64,000 nucleotides of DNA from contig NZ_BAABJQ010000010.1 of the NCBI RefSeq assembly GCF_039543385.1, positions 186,001 to 250,000 on the forward strand, written 5' to 3'. This stretch comes from Rugosimonospora acidiphila. Its GTDB lineage: Bacteria > Actinomycetota > Actinomycetes > Mycobacteriales > Micromonosporaceae. Each line of letters opens with the position of its first letter. Positions within the stretch are counted from its first letter, which is position 1. The translations under genes were made by a program, and so were the position numbers. The notes under the pieces were generated by a model. That model was not told where the DNA came from and ran no database searches. It saw nothing but the letters and a program-made list of their open reading frames with translations. Shown here in pieces: positions 9,016-17,056 of this stretch.

Positions 9016-10550
9016 TCCGCATGCGCGCCGCGATGCTCGCCAATCGCGGTGCGACCCGGTTCGCCGTCGTGTCGACCATCGTCTCGGCGGTCCTCGGACT
9101 GCTGACGGCGGTCGGTACGTTGCTGATCGGTTTCCGGCACTATTCGAGCGTCCAGGGCGCCACCGACGTCGTCGCGGTCACCATGGCGGTCTGGGTGATC
9201 GGGCGGATCGGCTACGCCGCGTTCGCCGGTGGCGACGCGTCCCTGCGCTTCGAACTGTTCCGGATGCTGCCGGTGTCCCGGACCGTGCTGGCCCGCGCGC
9301 TGCTGGCCGTCGGCCTGCTCGACCCCGGTGGCGTCGTGCTCGCCATCGCGTTCGGTGCGCTGGTCGCCGCCGGTGCCCGGTACGGCGCCGGGCCGGCCGT
9401 CGTCGGCGCGCTCGGCCTGGTGCTCACGGTACTGGTGGTCAACGTGCTGGCTACGGTGGTCGGTGCGGTCAACCCGCAGGGCGCCCGGCGCACCCGGGAC
9501 TTCGGCACGGTACTCGTCGCGGTGGTGATCAGCCTGGTCGCCGTCGCCGGTACCACGCTGCCGGCGCTGTCCGCCGCGGTACAGGACGGTACGTCGCCAG
9601 CGGTCGCCTGGACCGCCCGGATCCTGCCGTCCGGCTGGGCCGCCGACGCCGTGCGCGGTGCGGCTGCCGGCAACATGCTGGAGACCATCGCTCCGCTGGC
9701 CGGGCTGCTGCTGCTCGGCGGAGGACTGGTGCTGCTGTGGCCGGCGGTGCTCGGCCGGCGGCTGGACGGGCGGGCCGGCGGGCGGCGTGCGGCGCGGATC
9801 CGCCGTACCCCCAACACTCTGCTGCCGCAGACGCCGACCGGCGCGGTTGTCGCCAAGGAGCTGCGGTTCTGGCTGCGCGACCCGATCCGGGTCACGCTGC
9901 TCATGATCGGTGCGATCGTCGGGCTGGGTGCGTGCGTGATCCCCGCCGTCACCCACGGCACCGAGCGGCTCATGCCGTTCGCCGGAGTTCTCACCATCGT
10001 CATCGCGGTGGCCGGCGCGGCGAACCTCTACGGCGCCGACGGGCCCGCGCTGCGCCTGACCATCCTCGCCCCGGCCGGTCCGGCCACCGACGTCCGCGGC
10101 CGGCAACTCGCCTGGCTGCTCATCGTCGGGCCGTACGTCCTCGTGCTCGGCGTGCTGCTGACCGCGGTAGGCGGGCAGTCCTGGGCCTGGCCGTGGATGC
10201 TGGCCGCCACGCTGGCCATCCTCGGCGGAGGGCTGGGCCTGTTCCCGCTCGCCTCGGTGATCAGCGTGCAGACCCTGGACGACCACGGCGGCCTGACCCC
10301 GGGCTGGGTGATCAAGGCGTACGCGACGCTCCTGCTCACTCCGCTCACCGCCGCTCCCGCCGCCGGGCTGCTGATCGTCGGGGCGGTCGCCGGCTCGCCG
10401 GTGCTGTCCTGGCTCGCGGTACCGGTCGCCGCCGGCACGGGAGCGGCGCTGGCCCTCGGGCTCGGCCGGGTGGCCACCCGTCGCCTCGAAGCGCGGCAGT
10501 TCGACATTCTGGCCACCATCGTCGGCGACTCCAGCCCGGCGGTGGCGTGA
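9000..10550 (+). CDS. ABC transporter permease
   Basis: A 516-aa integral membrane protein with about 10-12 hydrophobic segments (for example VSTIVSAVLGLLTAVGTLLI, VVAVTMAVWVIGRIGYAAF, VLAIAFGALVAAGA, IVGLGACVIPAV). A hydrophilic central loop rich in Arg (residues about 255-275, RLDGRAGGRRAARIRR) divides two halves. No solute-binding protein is present, which fits an exporter. Translation is coupled to the ATPase gene by overlap. Confidence 0.85.
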   Translation: MVRVLIRMRAAMLANRGATRFAVVSTIVSAVLGLLTAVGTLLIGFRHYSSVQGATDVVAVTMAVWVIGRIGYAAFAGGDASLRFELFRMLPVSRTVLARALLAVGLLDPGGVVLAIAFGALVAAGARYGAGPAVVGALGLVLTVLVVNVLATVVGAVNPQGARRTRDFGTVLVAVVISLVAVAGTTLPALSAAVQDGTSPAVAWTARILPSGWAADAVRGAAAGNMLETIAPLAGLLLLGGGLVLLWPAVLGRRLDGRAGGRRAARIRRTPNTLLPQTPTGAVVAKELRFWLRDPIRVTLLMIGAIVGLGACVIPAVTHGTERLMPFAGVLTIVIAVAGAANLYGADGPALRLTILAPAGPATDVRGRQLAWLLIVGPYVLVLGVLLTAVGGQSWAWPWMLAATLAILGGGLGLFPLASVISVQTLDDHGGLTPGWVIKAYATLLLTPLTAAPAAGLLIVGAVAGSPVLSWLAVPVAAGTGAALALGLGRVATRRLEARQFDILATIVGDSSPAVA

Positions 10551-10712
10551 CGAATCAGCTCATGGGGCCGGCCGGCTCCATCGTCCGGAATCGGCACGGC
10601 TGACCTTCCTGCTCACCACGCCGATGCTCGCGACACCGGAGGTTGATTCGAGTGTCATCGTGGACCAGGGGTACCGCCGAGGTGGCGATACCCCTGGCCG
10701 CGTCGTCGACGG

Positions 10713-11096
10713 TCAGCCTTGCGGTGCCGGGTGACGCAGCGCGACGAGGCCCTGGTCGAACCGCACCTCGATGCCGGCGGGGCGGCGGATCGCGACGGTG
10801 TCGAACGTGCGCCCCCCGGTGTGTTGGCGGTCGTTCAGCTCGCCCAGCGCGGTGCGGGTCAACCGGACGGCCTGCGCGGCAATGGTGCCGTGGCCGCAGC
10901 CGGACAGTTCGGCGGTGGCGGTGAAGAACCGGACCGGCCAGCCACCGTCCGGCGTCCGCCCCGGGCCGAGGAACGCCGCGTGCGAGGTGCCGGCCGCGGC
11001 AGCGACCGCACGCCGGTCCGCGTCCGTCGCCGCCGGGTCGTCGTCGGTGACGGACGTGGGGCTGCCGCCCCCGGCCGTCGCGCCGCACGCTGGTTT
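10713..11096 (-). pseudogene. N-terminal half of a PhzF-family epimerase/isomerase
   Basis: A minus-strand frame ending at TGA 10715-10713 reads AAAAGTSHAAFLGPG and VRFFTATAELSGCGHGTIAA, which matches the PhzF motif (F-T-P-x-x-E-L-x-x-C-G-H). The family start codon region and the second domain are absent: the upstream side ends at the 115-bp repeat at about 11,098, and the frame stops after about 130 residues. It is a truncated gene that marks a rearrangement breakpoint. Confidence 0.7.
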
Positions 11097-11097
11097 A

Positions 11098-11215
11098 CCT
11101 GCGCAAACGGTTCCTCGCAGTACGTTCGGGTCCGCCAGGGTTCGTTACGACAGTTACGCGGTTAGCTACTCACTCGCCAGAGTGCTGAAACACTGGGGGC
11201 TGGTGACGGAACGCC
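11098..11215 (+). repeat. dispersed ~115-bp repeat, copy 1
   Basis: This segment matches 14,860-14,971 in the same orientation over its whole length: about 15 substitutions and one indel of a few bases by eye. Shared blocks include TGCGCAAAC, GTCCGCCA, GTTAGC.ACTCAC and TGACGGAACGCCCGC. It abuts the cut end of the PhzF remnant. The other copy follows an integrase pseudogene, so the pair may be old attachment sites of a lost element. A short match (GCTGAAACACTGGGG) occurs on the minus strand near 15,860. Confidence 0.75.
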
Positions 11216-11269
11216 CGCGTCCACCGACGCAACGGCGCCCATGATCGTCTTTCCCGTCACGCTGCTCCC

Positions 11270-11818
11270 TCAGCCGTTCGCGGGCCGGTAGCAGAGCGTG
11301 ATCACCCCGGACTTGTACTGCGTGGCCGATACCAGCTCGAGCCGCAGCGGCCCGAAGCCGTCGAAGAACCGCGGGCCGGCGGGCCATAGGTGCGGGTGCA
11401 CCCCGAACCAGTACTCGTCGATCAGGCCGCGCTGCGCCAGCGCCTGCGCGAACTCCCCGCACCCGGAGACCCACAGCGTGCTGCTTTCTTTGACCTTCGT
11501 GACGCTCTCGGTCAGGTCGCCCTCGAGCAGCGTCGCGTTCCACGTCAACGGGGCGGACAGTGTCCGCGATGCAACGTATTTCGGCATCGAGTTGATCCGG
11601 TCCGCGAACCTCTCCATCCCCGGGACCTCGCCGAGTGTCGGCCACAGGGCCGCCAGGCCCTCGTAGGTCTTGCGCCCGAGCAGCATCGCGTCGGCGAGCA
11701 TCAGCTGATCTTGGCTCGCATCGCGGCTTTCGTTGTCGAGCTCCAACCACTCCTCCGGGGTCGGCGCCTCGTAGGCGGCGTTGACGGTGACCGCGCTGTG
11801 CAGAATGACCTTTCCCAT
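11270..11818 (-). CDS. RibD C-terminal/dihydrofolate reductase-like family protein
   Basis: A 182-aa protein starting at ATG 11818 (MGKVILHSAVTVNA). It has the fold signature of RibD_C/DHFR-like reductases: an N-terminal V(I)LH.AVT.NA strand, LMLADAMLLGRKTYEGLA (substrate and NADPH loop), and LIDEYWFGVHPHLWPAGPRF (family core H-P). Such proteins are cytoplasmic NADPH-dependent reductases of unknown substrate and are not true folate enzymes. Isolated gene inside a decayed region; an alternative start is ATG 11824. Confidence 0.85.
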   Translation of the reverse strand: MGKVILHSAVTVNAAYEAPTPEEWLELDNESRDASQDQLMLADAMLLGRKTYEGLAALWPTLGEVPGMERFADRINSMPKYVASRTLSAPLTWNATLLEGDLTESVTKVKESSTLWVSGCGEFAQALAQRGLIDEYWFGVHPHLWPAGPRFFDGFGPLRLELVSATQYKSGVITLCYRPANG

Positions 11819-12079
11819 GCAACGCATGATATTAGTCACGGACCTACGTTCAGGGGCGTGGGCGGTGGAGCATTCGCACATGAATAAGAACGCGTTTTCC
11901 CTGTTCAAGGCGCGGATGCGAGCGTCCAGCCAGTACGACGACGGCTGCGGGCATGATGCCTGTTTGATCGCGGCAGCTCCGCAAGTCGAATCGAACCGGA
12001 ACGACGCCGAGCGACGCGCTGCGTGACCGGCGTACCGCGGCTCGTGGGTGCATGATTGGCGGCAGGCTCAGGCGTTTCC

Positions 12080-12347
12080 GATGATTCGGTTCTCGTAGGC
12101 CCAGACGGCGTTCGGCCCCGATCTTCAAGTTGGTGCGGCCGCGGGCGATCTCCCGTACCACCTCGATCTCGCGTTCGGACAACGGCGGCAGTGACCTGTC
12201 GGGGTGTGGGGCCGGCACGGTCAAGTGGCGTAGCAGTCGTACGGTGATCGACGGGGAGACGAGCGCGTCGCCGTTGTGAGCGGCGCGTACGGCCTCGACG
12301 AGCAGGGGTGGGCCAGCGTCTTTGAGGATGAAGCCGGCCGCTTCCAG
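12080..12347 (-). pseudogene. C-terminal remnant of a NarL/FixJ response regulator
   Basis: The minus frame reads LEAAGFILKDAGPPLLVEAV and RAAHNGDALVSPSITVRLLR, which is the end of a receiver domain, and then LSEREIEVVREIARGRTN, the start of a LuxR-type HTH. The recognition helix is lost (ERRLGLREPN replaces the expected segment) and the phosphoacceptor half of the receiver is absent. The gene is broken at both ends. Confidence 0.75.
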
Positions 12348-12610
12348 CCCGGGCTCTCGCGGACGCTGAGTCCGGACACCACGGCGCTACTCAGCAACCA
12401 TCATCAAAGATCGTTAGTAGATCATGACCGGTCGCCTACACCGAGGCGAAGTCCTGGTTTGCGCACCTGCACCTGTGCCCGACATGCAACCTCATAAGAA
12501 CCGCGTCGCCGCAGCCCAGGTATGGTGCCGCCATAGACGGCCGGCTATGAGTTGACATGAGAACCGCGTTCCCGCAGCTCATGGCCGTTGCCGCTGTGCA
12601 TGGTGGGCGA
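12348..12610. repeat. region with an imperfect ~60-bp direct duplication
   Basis: No gene is recognisable. Two similar blocks starting CATAAGAACCGCGT (about 12,495) and CATGAGAACCGCGT (about 12,556) form an imperfect tandem duplication; the second also folds with CAGCTCATGG. It lies directly left of the tRNA-Val 3' fragment, where the original tRNA-downstream DNA would be expected. Confidence 0.5.
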
Positions 12611-12650
12611 GGCGATACTGGGATCGAACCAGTGACCTCTTCGGTGTGAA
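12611..12650 (-). repeat. attachment-site copy: 3' half of tRNA-Val(CAC), distal
   Basis: These 40 bases are identical to 20,522-20,561 of the intact tRNA-Val gene, covering the anticodon loop through the acceptor end in the same orientation. The 5' half of the tRNA is missing. The bases to the right (12,651-12,780) resemble those right of the second copy at 16,813, ending in the shared block CAAGATCGTCTCCAA. This is the expected structure of the distal attachment site of an element integrated in the tRNA. Confidence 0.85.
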
Positions 12651-12861
12651 TGGGGTCGGGCTCGTCTCACCGTCTGCTTCTTTGTCTACCCGCGCAGGTC
12701 ATGGCGTGGGTGGTCATCGGTCTGTCGTGGCCGGACGACGACGTTCTTACAAGATCGTCTCCAAAGTGCCCACGCTTGGCGTTGCACGGGCTCCAGTTAG
12801 ATCTCGAAACGGGAGAACCCGTCGAATGGTCGGCCGACTCTCCATCTGCTGGGCCCTGTAC

Positions 12862-12897
12862 TTGACACCTAGCATGCCTATGCCTAGGTTCCTAGGT
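12862..12897 (+). promoter_or_regulatory. promoter and palindromic operator of the PadR operon, leaderless start
   Basis: TTGACA (12,862-12,867), a 17-base spacer and TAGGTT (12,885-12,890) form a sigma-70-type promoter whose expected start point falls at about the ATG at 12,898, so the mRNA would be leaderless. CCTAGGTTCCTAGG overlaps the -10 and is a perfect palindrome flanked by ATGC/GTAT, which fits autorepression by the encoded PadR protein. Confidence 0.7.
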
Positions 12898-13230
12898 ATG
12901 GATCTGCGCGGACACCTGGATCTCCTGCTGCTCGCCACGCTGCACGATCGCGGTCCGGCGCACGGATACGCGCTGATCATCGCGTTGCGGGAGGGCTCGG
13001 GTGGCACCTTCGACCTGCCCGAGGGCACGGTCTACCCGGCTCTGCACCGGCTGGAGCGCGATGGGTTGGTGGCCGGGTTCTGGGAGGAGGGGGCTCCGCG
13101 GCGGCGGCGCAGCTACCAGTTGACCCCGCAGGGGCGCACGGCCCTGCAGCGCAAGAACCGGGAATGGCGAGAGTTCGCCAAGGGAGTACAGCTGATCGTC
13201 GGCCGGGTGCACCCCGAGCCGACCGGATGA
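12898..13230 (+). CDS. PadR-family transcriptional regulator
   Basis: A 110-aa winged-helix protein starting at the leaderless ATG 12,898 (MDLRGHLDLLLLATL). The PadR pattern is complete: LL.L..L.....HGYAL, EGTVYPALHRLERDGLV, then a wing with RRRRSYQLTPQGRTAL. It probably represses its own operon through the palindrome over the -10. The stop overlaps the start of the next gene (ATGA), a pairing of PadR with a HAAS-domain membrane protein that is common in actinobacteria and firmicutes. Confidence 0.92.
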   Translation: MDLRGHLDLLLLATLHDRGPAHGYALIIALREGSGGTFDLPEGTVYPALHRLERDGLVAGFWEEGAPRRRRSYQLTPQGRTALQRKNREWREFAKGVQLIVGRVHPEPTG

Positions 13231-13946
13231 CAGGGAGTGCACTAGTGCCCGACGAGAACGACAGCGCGGACCTCGTGCCCGGCGGCACCGTGGAGCGCTG
13301 GCTTGACGACGTGTTCGACGGTCTGACCGGGACCGGCGCCGGTGGCCGGCGCGCGCTCGTCGAGATCGAGGACCATCTCAGGGCCGCCGTGGCGGATGAG
13401 AAGAGTCGTGGGCTCGATCCGGCGGCGGCCGAGCGCGCGGCGGTGACCCGGTTCGGCTCGCCGACAAAGGTCGCCCGCGACCTCCGCGCCGCCCACCGCA
13501 ACCTGCTGCGTCCCGCGCTGACCGGCGTTTGGGCCCTGGCCGGGGCGGTCCTACTGTCGCTCGGACTCGGCAGGATGGTGACGGTGGCCCTGACGGCACG
13601 CTCTCCCGGCACCGTGAACCTGGTACAGCTGGGAATCACGGGCCTGGTGCTGTTCGGCCTCGGGGTACTGATGTTGGTAACGCTGTCGTTGGCCCGGCGG
13701 CACACCGCGATGCGCACTGCCCGCTGGCAACCCCGCAGGCGCGCTCTGGTCGCCGCAGAGGTGCTGTTCGCCCTCGCCGGCGTCGTGGTGCTGGGCAACC
13801 CGGTCAACACGTTCGGTGTTCCGCAGTTCTGGCTCTACCCGTCGTGGGTGCAGACCACGGTCGGGGTAGCCGTGTCATTGGCGGCGCTCGCGATCACCGT
13901 CTGGCTTGGTCGCCTACGGAAACGATCAATGCCGATACCTGCGTGA
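13227..13946 (+). CDS. HAAS/permease-prefix-domain membrane protein
   Basis: A 239-aa protein coupled to padR by ATGA. Residues about 20-95 form the soluble HAAS-like prefix (VERWLDDVFDGL, RRALVEIEDHLRAAV, AAERAAVTRFGSP), followed by four membrane segments (LTGVWALAGAVLLSLGLG, LVQLGITGLVLFGLGVLML, ALVAAEVLFALAGVVVLG, VGVAVSLAALAITVWL). The PadR-HAAS pair usually senses cell-envelope or cell-state signals; the exact function is unknown. Confidence 0.8.
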   Translation: MTGSALVPDENDSADLVPGGTVERWLDDVFDGLTGTGAGGRRALVEIEDHLRAAVADEKSRGLDPAAAERAAVTRFGSPTKVARDLRAAHRNLLRPALTGVWALAGAVLLSLGLGRMVTVALTARSPGTVNLVQLGITGLVLFGLGVLMLVTLSLARRHTAMRTARWQPRRRALVAAEVLFALAGVVVLGNPVNTFGVPQFWLYPSWVQTTVGVAVSLAALAITVWLGRLRKRSMPIPA

Positions 13947-13972
13947 CCGGATCGCTTGGGTACGCCTGATTA

Positions 13973-14799
13973 GCCGAGTGGCAACTCTACGAACTCAACA
14001 ACGGGCAACTCCTGCGGTGCCCGCCCAAAGACGACTCGTACCGCACCATCGTCATCCCGAACTGGTAGGCCACACTCGTCACGGGTCACATCGCCCGCAT
14101 CAAGCCCACGGCCTGTTCGTGCCACGGGCTGACGTACACCTTCCGCGGCTATGGTCCGGCCCGCAGCAGCGCTCGTGTACCGGGAACGCGGTTGATCGAC
14201 GTGGCTCGCCGGGCCGGTGTCTCGATCGGGACCGCCTCGACCGTGCTCAATCAGCCAGAGTCAGTCTCGGAGAGAACTCGGGCGGCGGTGGTCGCGGCGA
14301 TCGAAGAACTGGGCTACCAGCGCGGTGCCGTCGGCACGACCTGGCCGCACACTGGCGGCGCAACAACTTCGCCGCCCGGATCTTCCAACCCGCCCTTACA
14401 GGTCGGTACCCAAAGAAGACCGGACCGGCCGGCGTCCTCCCTATCGGGGCGGCACCCCTTCCGGGTGTCCCTGTCCGGGGCCGCAACGCCGCCGGGCGAG
14501 CAGATGCCTGCTGGGCACCAATCGGGGCCAACCTCACTCCCCACAGTCTCCGACACAGCTACAAGACGCTCATGGAAGAGCTAGGCACACCCCACAAGCT
14601 CATGGATGCCCAAATGGGGCACGAGAACGGCTCAATCCAAGCCCGGTACTCCCACGTGACAGATCCCATGATCGATCGACTAGTAGCGGGTCTGACCAAG
14701 GTCTGGGCCGAGGCCCTAGACGCTCGCCCGGTACTCGACCCCCGGTCGCCAGTCGCCGAGCTCGACCGGCTGTTGATGGCTGGGGGAGAGGGGGCCTGA
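13973..14799 (+). pseudogene. tyrosine integrase pseudogene with an inserted LacI-type HTH
   Basis: Continuous coding similarity runs in one frame from AEWQLYELNNGQ and PPKDDSYRTIVIPNW, through a TAG at about 14,069, on to CSCHGLTYTFRGYG and then IDVARRAGVSIGTASTVLNQ, a canonical LacI HTH. After a frameshift near 14,340 it continues with HWRRNNFAARIFQPA, ADACWAPIGANLTPHSLRHS and MDAQMGHENGSIQARYSHV. The last part has the integrase H-x-L-R-H, G-H and Tyr catalytic residues. The first arm-binding and core-binding regions are missing. The HTH lies inside the catalytic domain with no sign of a junction, so it is probably an ancestral insertion. Confidence 0.75.
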
Positions 14800-14859
14800 A
14801 CAGTGACCAGCTAAGACCATCTCCGGGAATTCTCCAAGACGGCCGATCGGAACGAAATC

Positions 14860-14971
14860 TGCGCAAACAGTTCATCGCGGTGCGCTCGTGTCCGCCAAGG
14901 TTCGTCATGACAGTCACGCAGTTAGCCACTCACCCGTCAGAGCGCTGAAACACCGGGTTGACGGAACGCCC
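14860..14971 (+). repeat. dispersed ~115-bp repeat, copy 2
   Basis: Same-orientation partner of 11,098-11,215. It starts 60 bases after the integrase pseudogene stop, the usual place for an attachment site. The rest of the gap 14,800-15,277 holds the 12-bp tandem repeat and otherwise no gene that I can see. Confidence 0.75.
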
Positions 14972-15135
14972 GCAACGCCGTGGCCTGCTATGGAGCCAGA
15001 GGTTCCAGGCCGACGTACGTAAAGTTCCAAGACCCGTCATCGTTAGGACCGGACGTGAGCCGACACACCTCGCGATGCCCGTCCCGCAGACTACGTCGGG
15101 CCAGTCGTTCATGCGGCCATCAGGTGGGACTCGAC

Positions 15136-15171
15136 AAAGATCGCGGCAAAGATCGCGGCAAAGATCGCGGC
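15136..15171 (+). repeat. 12-bp tandem repeat, three copies
   Basis: AAAGATCGCGGC is repeated three times exactly without spacers in a non-coding stretch. Confidence 0.9.
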
Positions 15172-15277
15172 GCGATGTAGTAGGCCGGCTGACGCTGCCA
15201 TTGAATCCGAAGAGCCGTTGACGGGCCATAGACGGCGCTTGTAGCCTCATGCCGCCGAACTGATCATTGGGGGAGAC

Positions 15278-15763
15278 ATGTCATCCGTGGAACCCACAAA
15301 TGCCACTGCCGCCAAAAAAGCTCCGGCACGGATCGGGACGGCTAAGGCGCGACCGGCCGGGTCGTACGTCGAGAGGTGCGAGTACTGCCGCCGGGCGCCC
15401 GCACGTCGAGTGGTGTTTCAGTCCATGGTCGGCCTGCTGATCGCTTACCGGCTCAGCTCGGTCAAGGCGGTTCTGTGCCGCGACTGCGGTCTGCACGAGT
15501 ACCACAGGAAGCAGCGCGCCTCTCTGAAGCTGGGCTGGTGGCACGTCGGTGGCTTCACGGTGCCGATCATGCTGCTCATCAACCGGATCCGGGCCCGACG
15601 GATTACCCGGCTCGGGCCCGCACAGCCGCTCGTGAACGCGACGCGCAAGCATCCGGATCCGCTCGATCCGGGCCCCGCTCTGGTCTCGCTGCCACTGATC
15701 CTGTGCCTGACCTTCATTGGGATCCCGTTCCTGCTGTTCGTCGTGCTCCTGTTCACCACCTGA
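15278..15763 (+). CDS. membrane protein with N-terminal zinc-ribbon-like motif
   Basis: A 161-aa protein; GGGGGAG lies 5 bases before ATG 15,278. Residues about 34-75 contain two Cys pairs (CEYCRRAP and CRDCGL) spaced like a zinc ribbon, followed by a Tyr/His-rich segment (HEYHRKQRA), an amphipathic helix (LGWWHVGGFTVPIMLLI) and a final membrane span (LVSLPLILCLTFIGIPFLLFVVLLF). Proteins of this build are widespread in actinomycetes without known function. It seems intact although it lies among broken genes. Confidence 0.8.
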   Translation: MSSVEPTNATAAKKAPARIGTAKARPAGSYVERCEYCRRAPARRVVFQSMVGLLIAYRLSSVKAVLCRDCGLHEYHRKQRASLKLGWWHVGGFTVPIMLLINRIRARRITRLGPAQPLVNATRKHPDPLDPGPALVSLPLILCLTFIGIPFLLFVVLLFTT

Positions 15764-15900
15764 TTCCCGGCCAAACTCGCGCGGCCTCTTCCTGGGTCTC
15801 GCGGCCTTCACGCTGGAACCCTAAGTCCAGGTCGCTTTCGTTTCGAGCCTCGGTCACCGTCCCCAGTGTTTCAGCCTCGTTTTTGCAGCTCAGCAGCATT

Positions 15901-16302
15901 TTGGAAACAGTCACATTCGAGGTGTCCCGGTGGTTGAACCGCCGTCAAGAGGTCTACACGGCCCTCATAGAGGCACTCCAGCCGTGGGTTAGGGATGTAC
16001 GGGCTTGGGCTGGTACTGCTGATTCGCTGCCATGGATGGACCGAGATGAGGCGCATAAGAAGTACCTTATGGAGCGGATTTATGACCAGTAGGAGACCGA
16101 TTCTCGTATTAGCCGAGTGATCGCTCAACTACATCTGATCGGCAGCGATGAGGTACGACGTTGCGTGCAGAGCCTCATGGCGCAACTTTTCGCGGTCGAG
16201 GCTGTCAGAATCGGAAACACGCCTCCGCCAGAAGGAAAGAATCCGCCGGCCGAAGAAGTGAGCCCCTTCCAATCTCATCTGTGCTGGTCTTCGGCGGCTT
16301 GA
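15901..16302 (+). pseudogene. hypothetical gene interrupted by an in-frame TAG
   Basis: One frame encodes RRQEVYTALIEALQPWVRDV and WMDRDEAHKKYLMERIYDQ, reaches TAG at 16,090-16,092, and then continues in the same frame with SRVIAQLHLIGSDEVRRCVQ and LMAQLFAVEAVRIG to TGA at 16,300. Composition is coding-like on both sides. The pattern (helix, then a SDEV..AV segment) resembles helical hypothetical proteins of actinobacteria. The family cannot be named. A single nonsense mutation is the simplest reading. Confidence 0.5.
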
Positions 16303-16690
16303 AGGACACGGATGGCGGCGATGATCGTGGTGGCCTGGCGTGGGCAACAACGGAGGTTCGTTAAGACCTTCCAGGTCTTGAGGGTGGCGACGGCGCGTTC
16401 GCCGGGTGCCCGGTTGCGGGCATGGTTGGCGTTGACTTTCTGCTGGTTGGCCGATAGGCGGCGTGGCTTACGTCGGAACGGGACGGCGATGGTCGGTCCG
16501 GCGGCGCGGTATGCGTTGTCGGCGTAGCAGGCGACGCCGAATTTGGCCAAGGCGGTGGGGATGCCGTGGCGGCGGGCGGCGGTCAGGTCGTGAGTGGCAC
16601 CAGGCAGGGCAGGCGAGGCCCACAGCAGCCGGCCACGGGTGTCGGCGAGGACCCGCACGTTGACGCCGTGCCGCGAAAGCGGGCAAGGCC
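16275..16690 (-). mobile_element. IS5-family transposase remnant (DDE_Tnp_4 type)
   Basis: The minus frame contains HGVNVRVLADTRGRLLWASP, ALPGATHDLTAARRHGI, ACYADNAYRAAGPTIAVPF and NHARNRAPGERAVATLKTWK, which is the catalytic half of IS5-group transposases of actinobacteria (DD/E with the final E in GERAVATLK). The N-terminal HTH and first part are missing and no flanking terminal inverted repeats are evident, so it is a dead fragment. Confidence 0.85.
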
Positions 16691-16727
16691 CGAGGGGCTT
16701 AGTCACTCAGTTAGTCACGCAGGCAGC

Positions 16728-16763
16728 AAAAGGGGCCATGTCCATCGATGAGACATGACCCCT
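16728..16763 (-). terminator. tRNA-Val-type terminator hairpin at the middle attachment site
   Basis: GGGGCCATGT and ACATGACCCC pair around a short loop; in minus-strand direction the hairpin is followed by TTTT. It is clearly related in sequence to the terminator of the intact tRNA-Val (20,477-20,510), so both attachment copies carry a matching downstream flank. Confidence 0.7.
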
Positions 16764-16771
16764 GACCAGGT

Positions 16772-16812
16772 GGGCGATACTGGAATCGAACCAGTGACCT
16801 CTTCGGTGTGAA
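16772..16812 (-). repeat. attachment-site copy: 3' half of tRNA-Val(CAC), middle
   Basis: Forty-one bases match 20,521-20,561 of the intact tRNA-Val with a single mismatch (in the T loop), same orientation. It separates the two tandem elements. The flank to the right (16,813-16,930) resembles the flank of the distal copy (12,651 on), indicating related element ends. Confidence 0.88.
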
Positions 16813-17056
16813 TTAGGTCGGGCTGGTCTCACCACCTGGTTCTTCGGCTATACGCGCTGGTCAAGGTAGCGGTTGCCGTCGGCCTGACATGGTCAGCCGA
16901 GGGCCAATTCGCAAGATCGTCTCCAAGGCGTCTCCAGGAGGCGCCTGATCGGAACACGTTACGGTTCTCTCTCGATGTCAGCCACGAGACAGAGACCTGT
17001 TCGCATGGATAACGGTTGATAAGATCAGAGTGGTGTCATACGGGGAGAGGGGACAC

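Noticed and set aside
8667..10286. Very long minus-strand open frame (539 codons) opposite the ABC genes
   Set aside because: Antisense of the ATPase and permease genes; the sequence is Asp/Arg/Gln/His-rich without any domain pattern, a usual artefact at high GC.
10555..11088. Long Arg/His-rich minus-strand frame
   Set aside because: Composition is typical of an off-frame shadow; the neighbouring minus frame gives clear PhzF similarity.
12606..12655. Second complete tRNA-Val gene
   Set aside because: Only the 3' half is present; the D arm and the 5' acceptor strand are missing, so it is an attachment-site copy.
14192..14584. Independent LacI-family regulator gene
   Set aside because: Only the HTH is present and integrase sequence continues on both sides in frame, so it is part of the integrase pseudogene.
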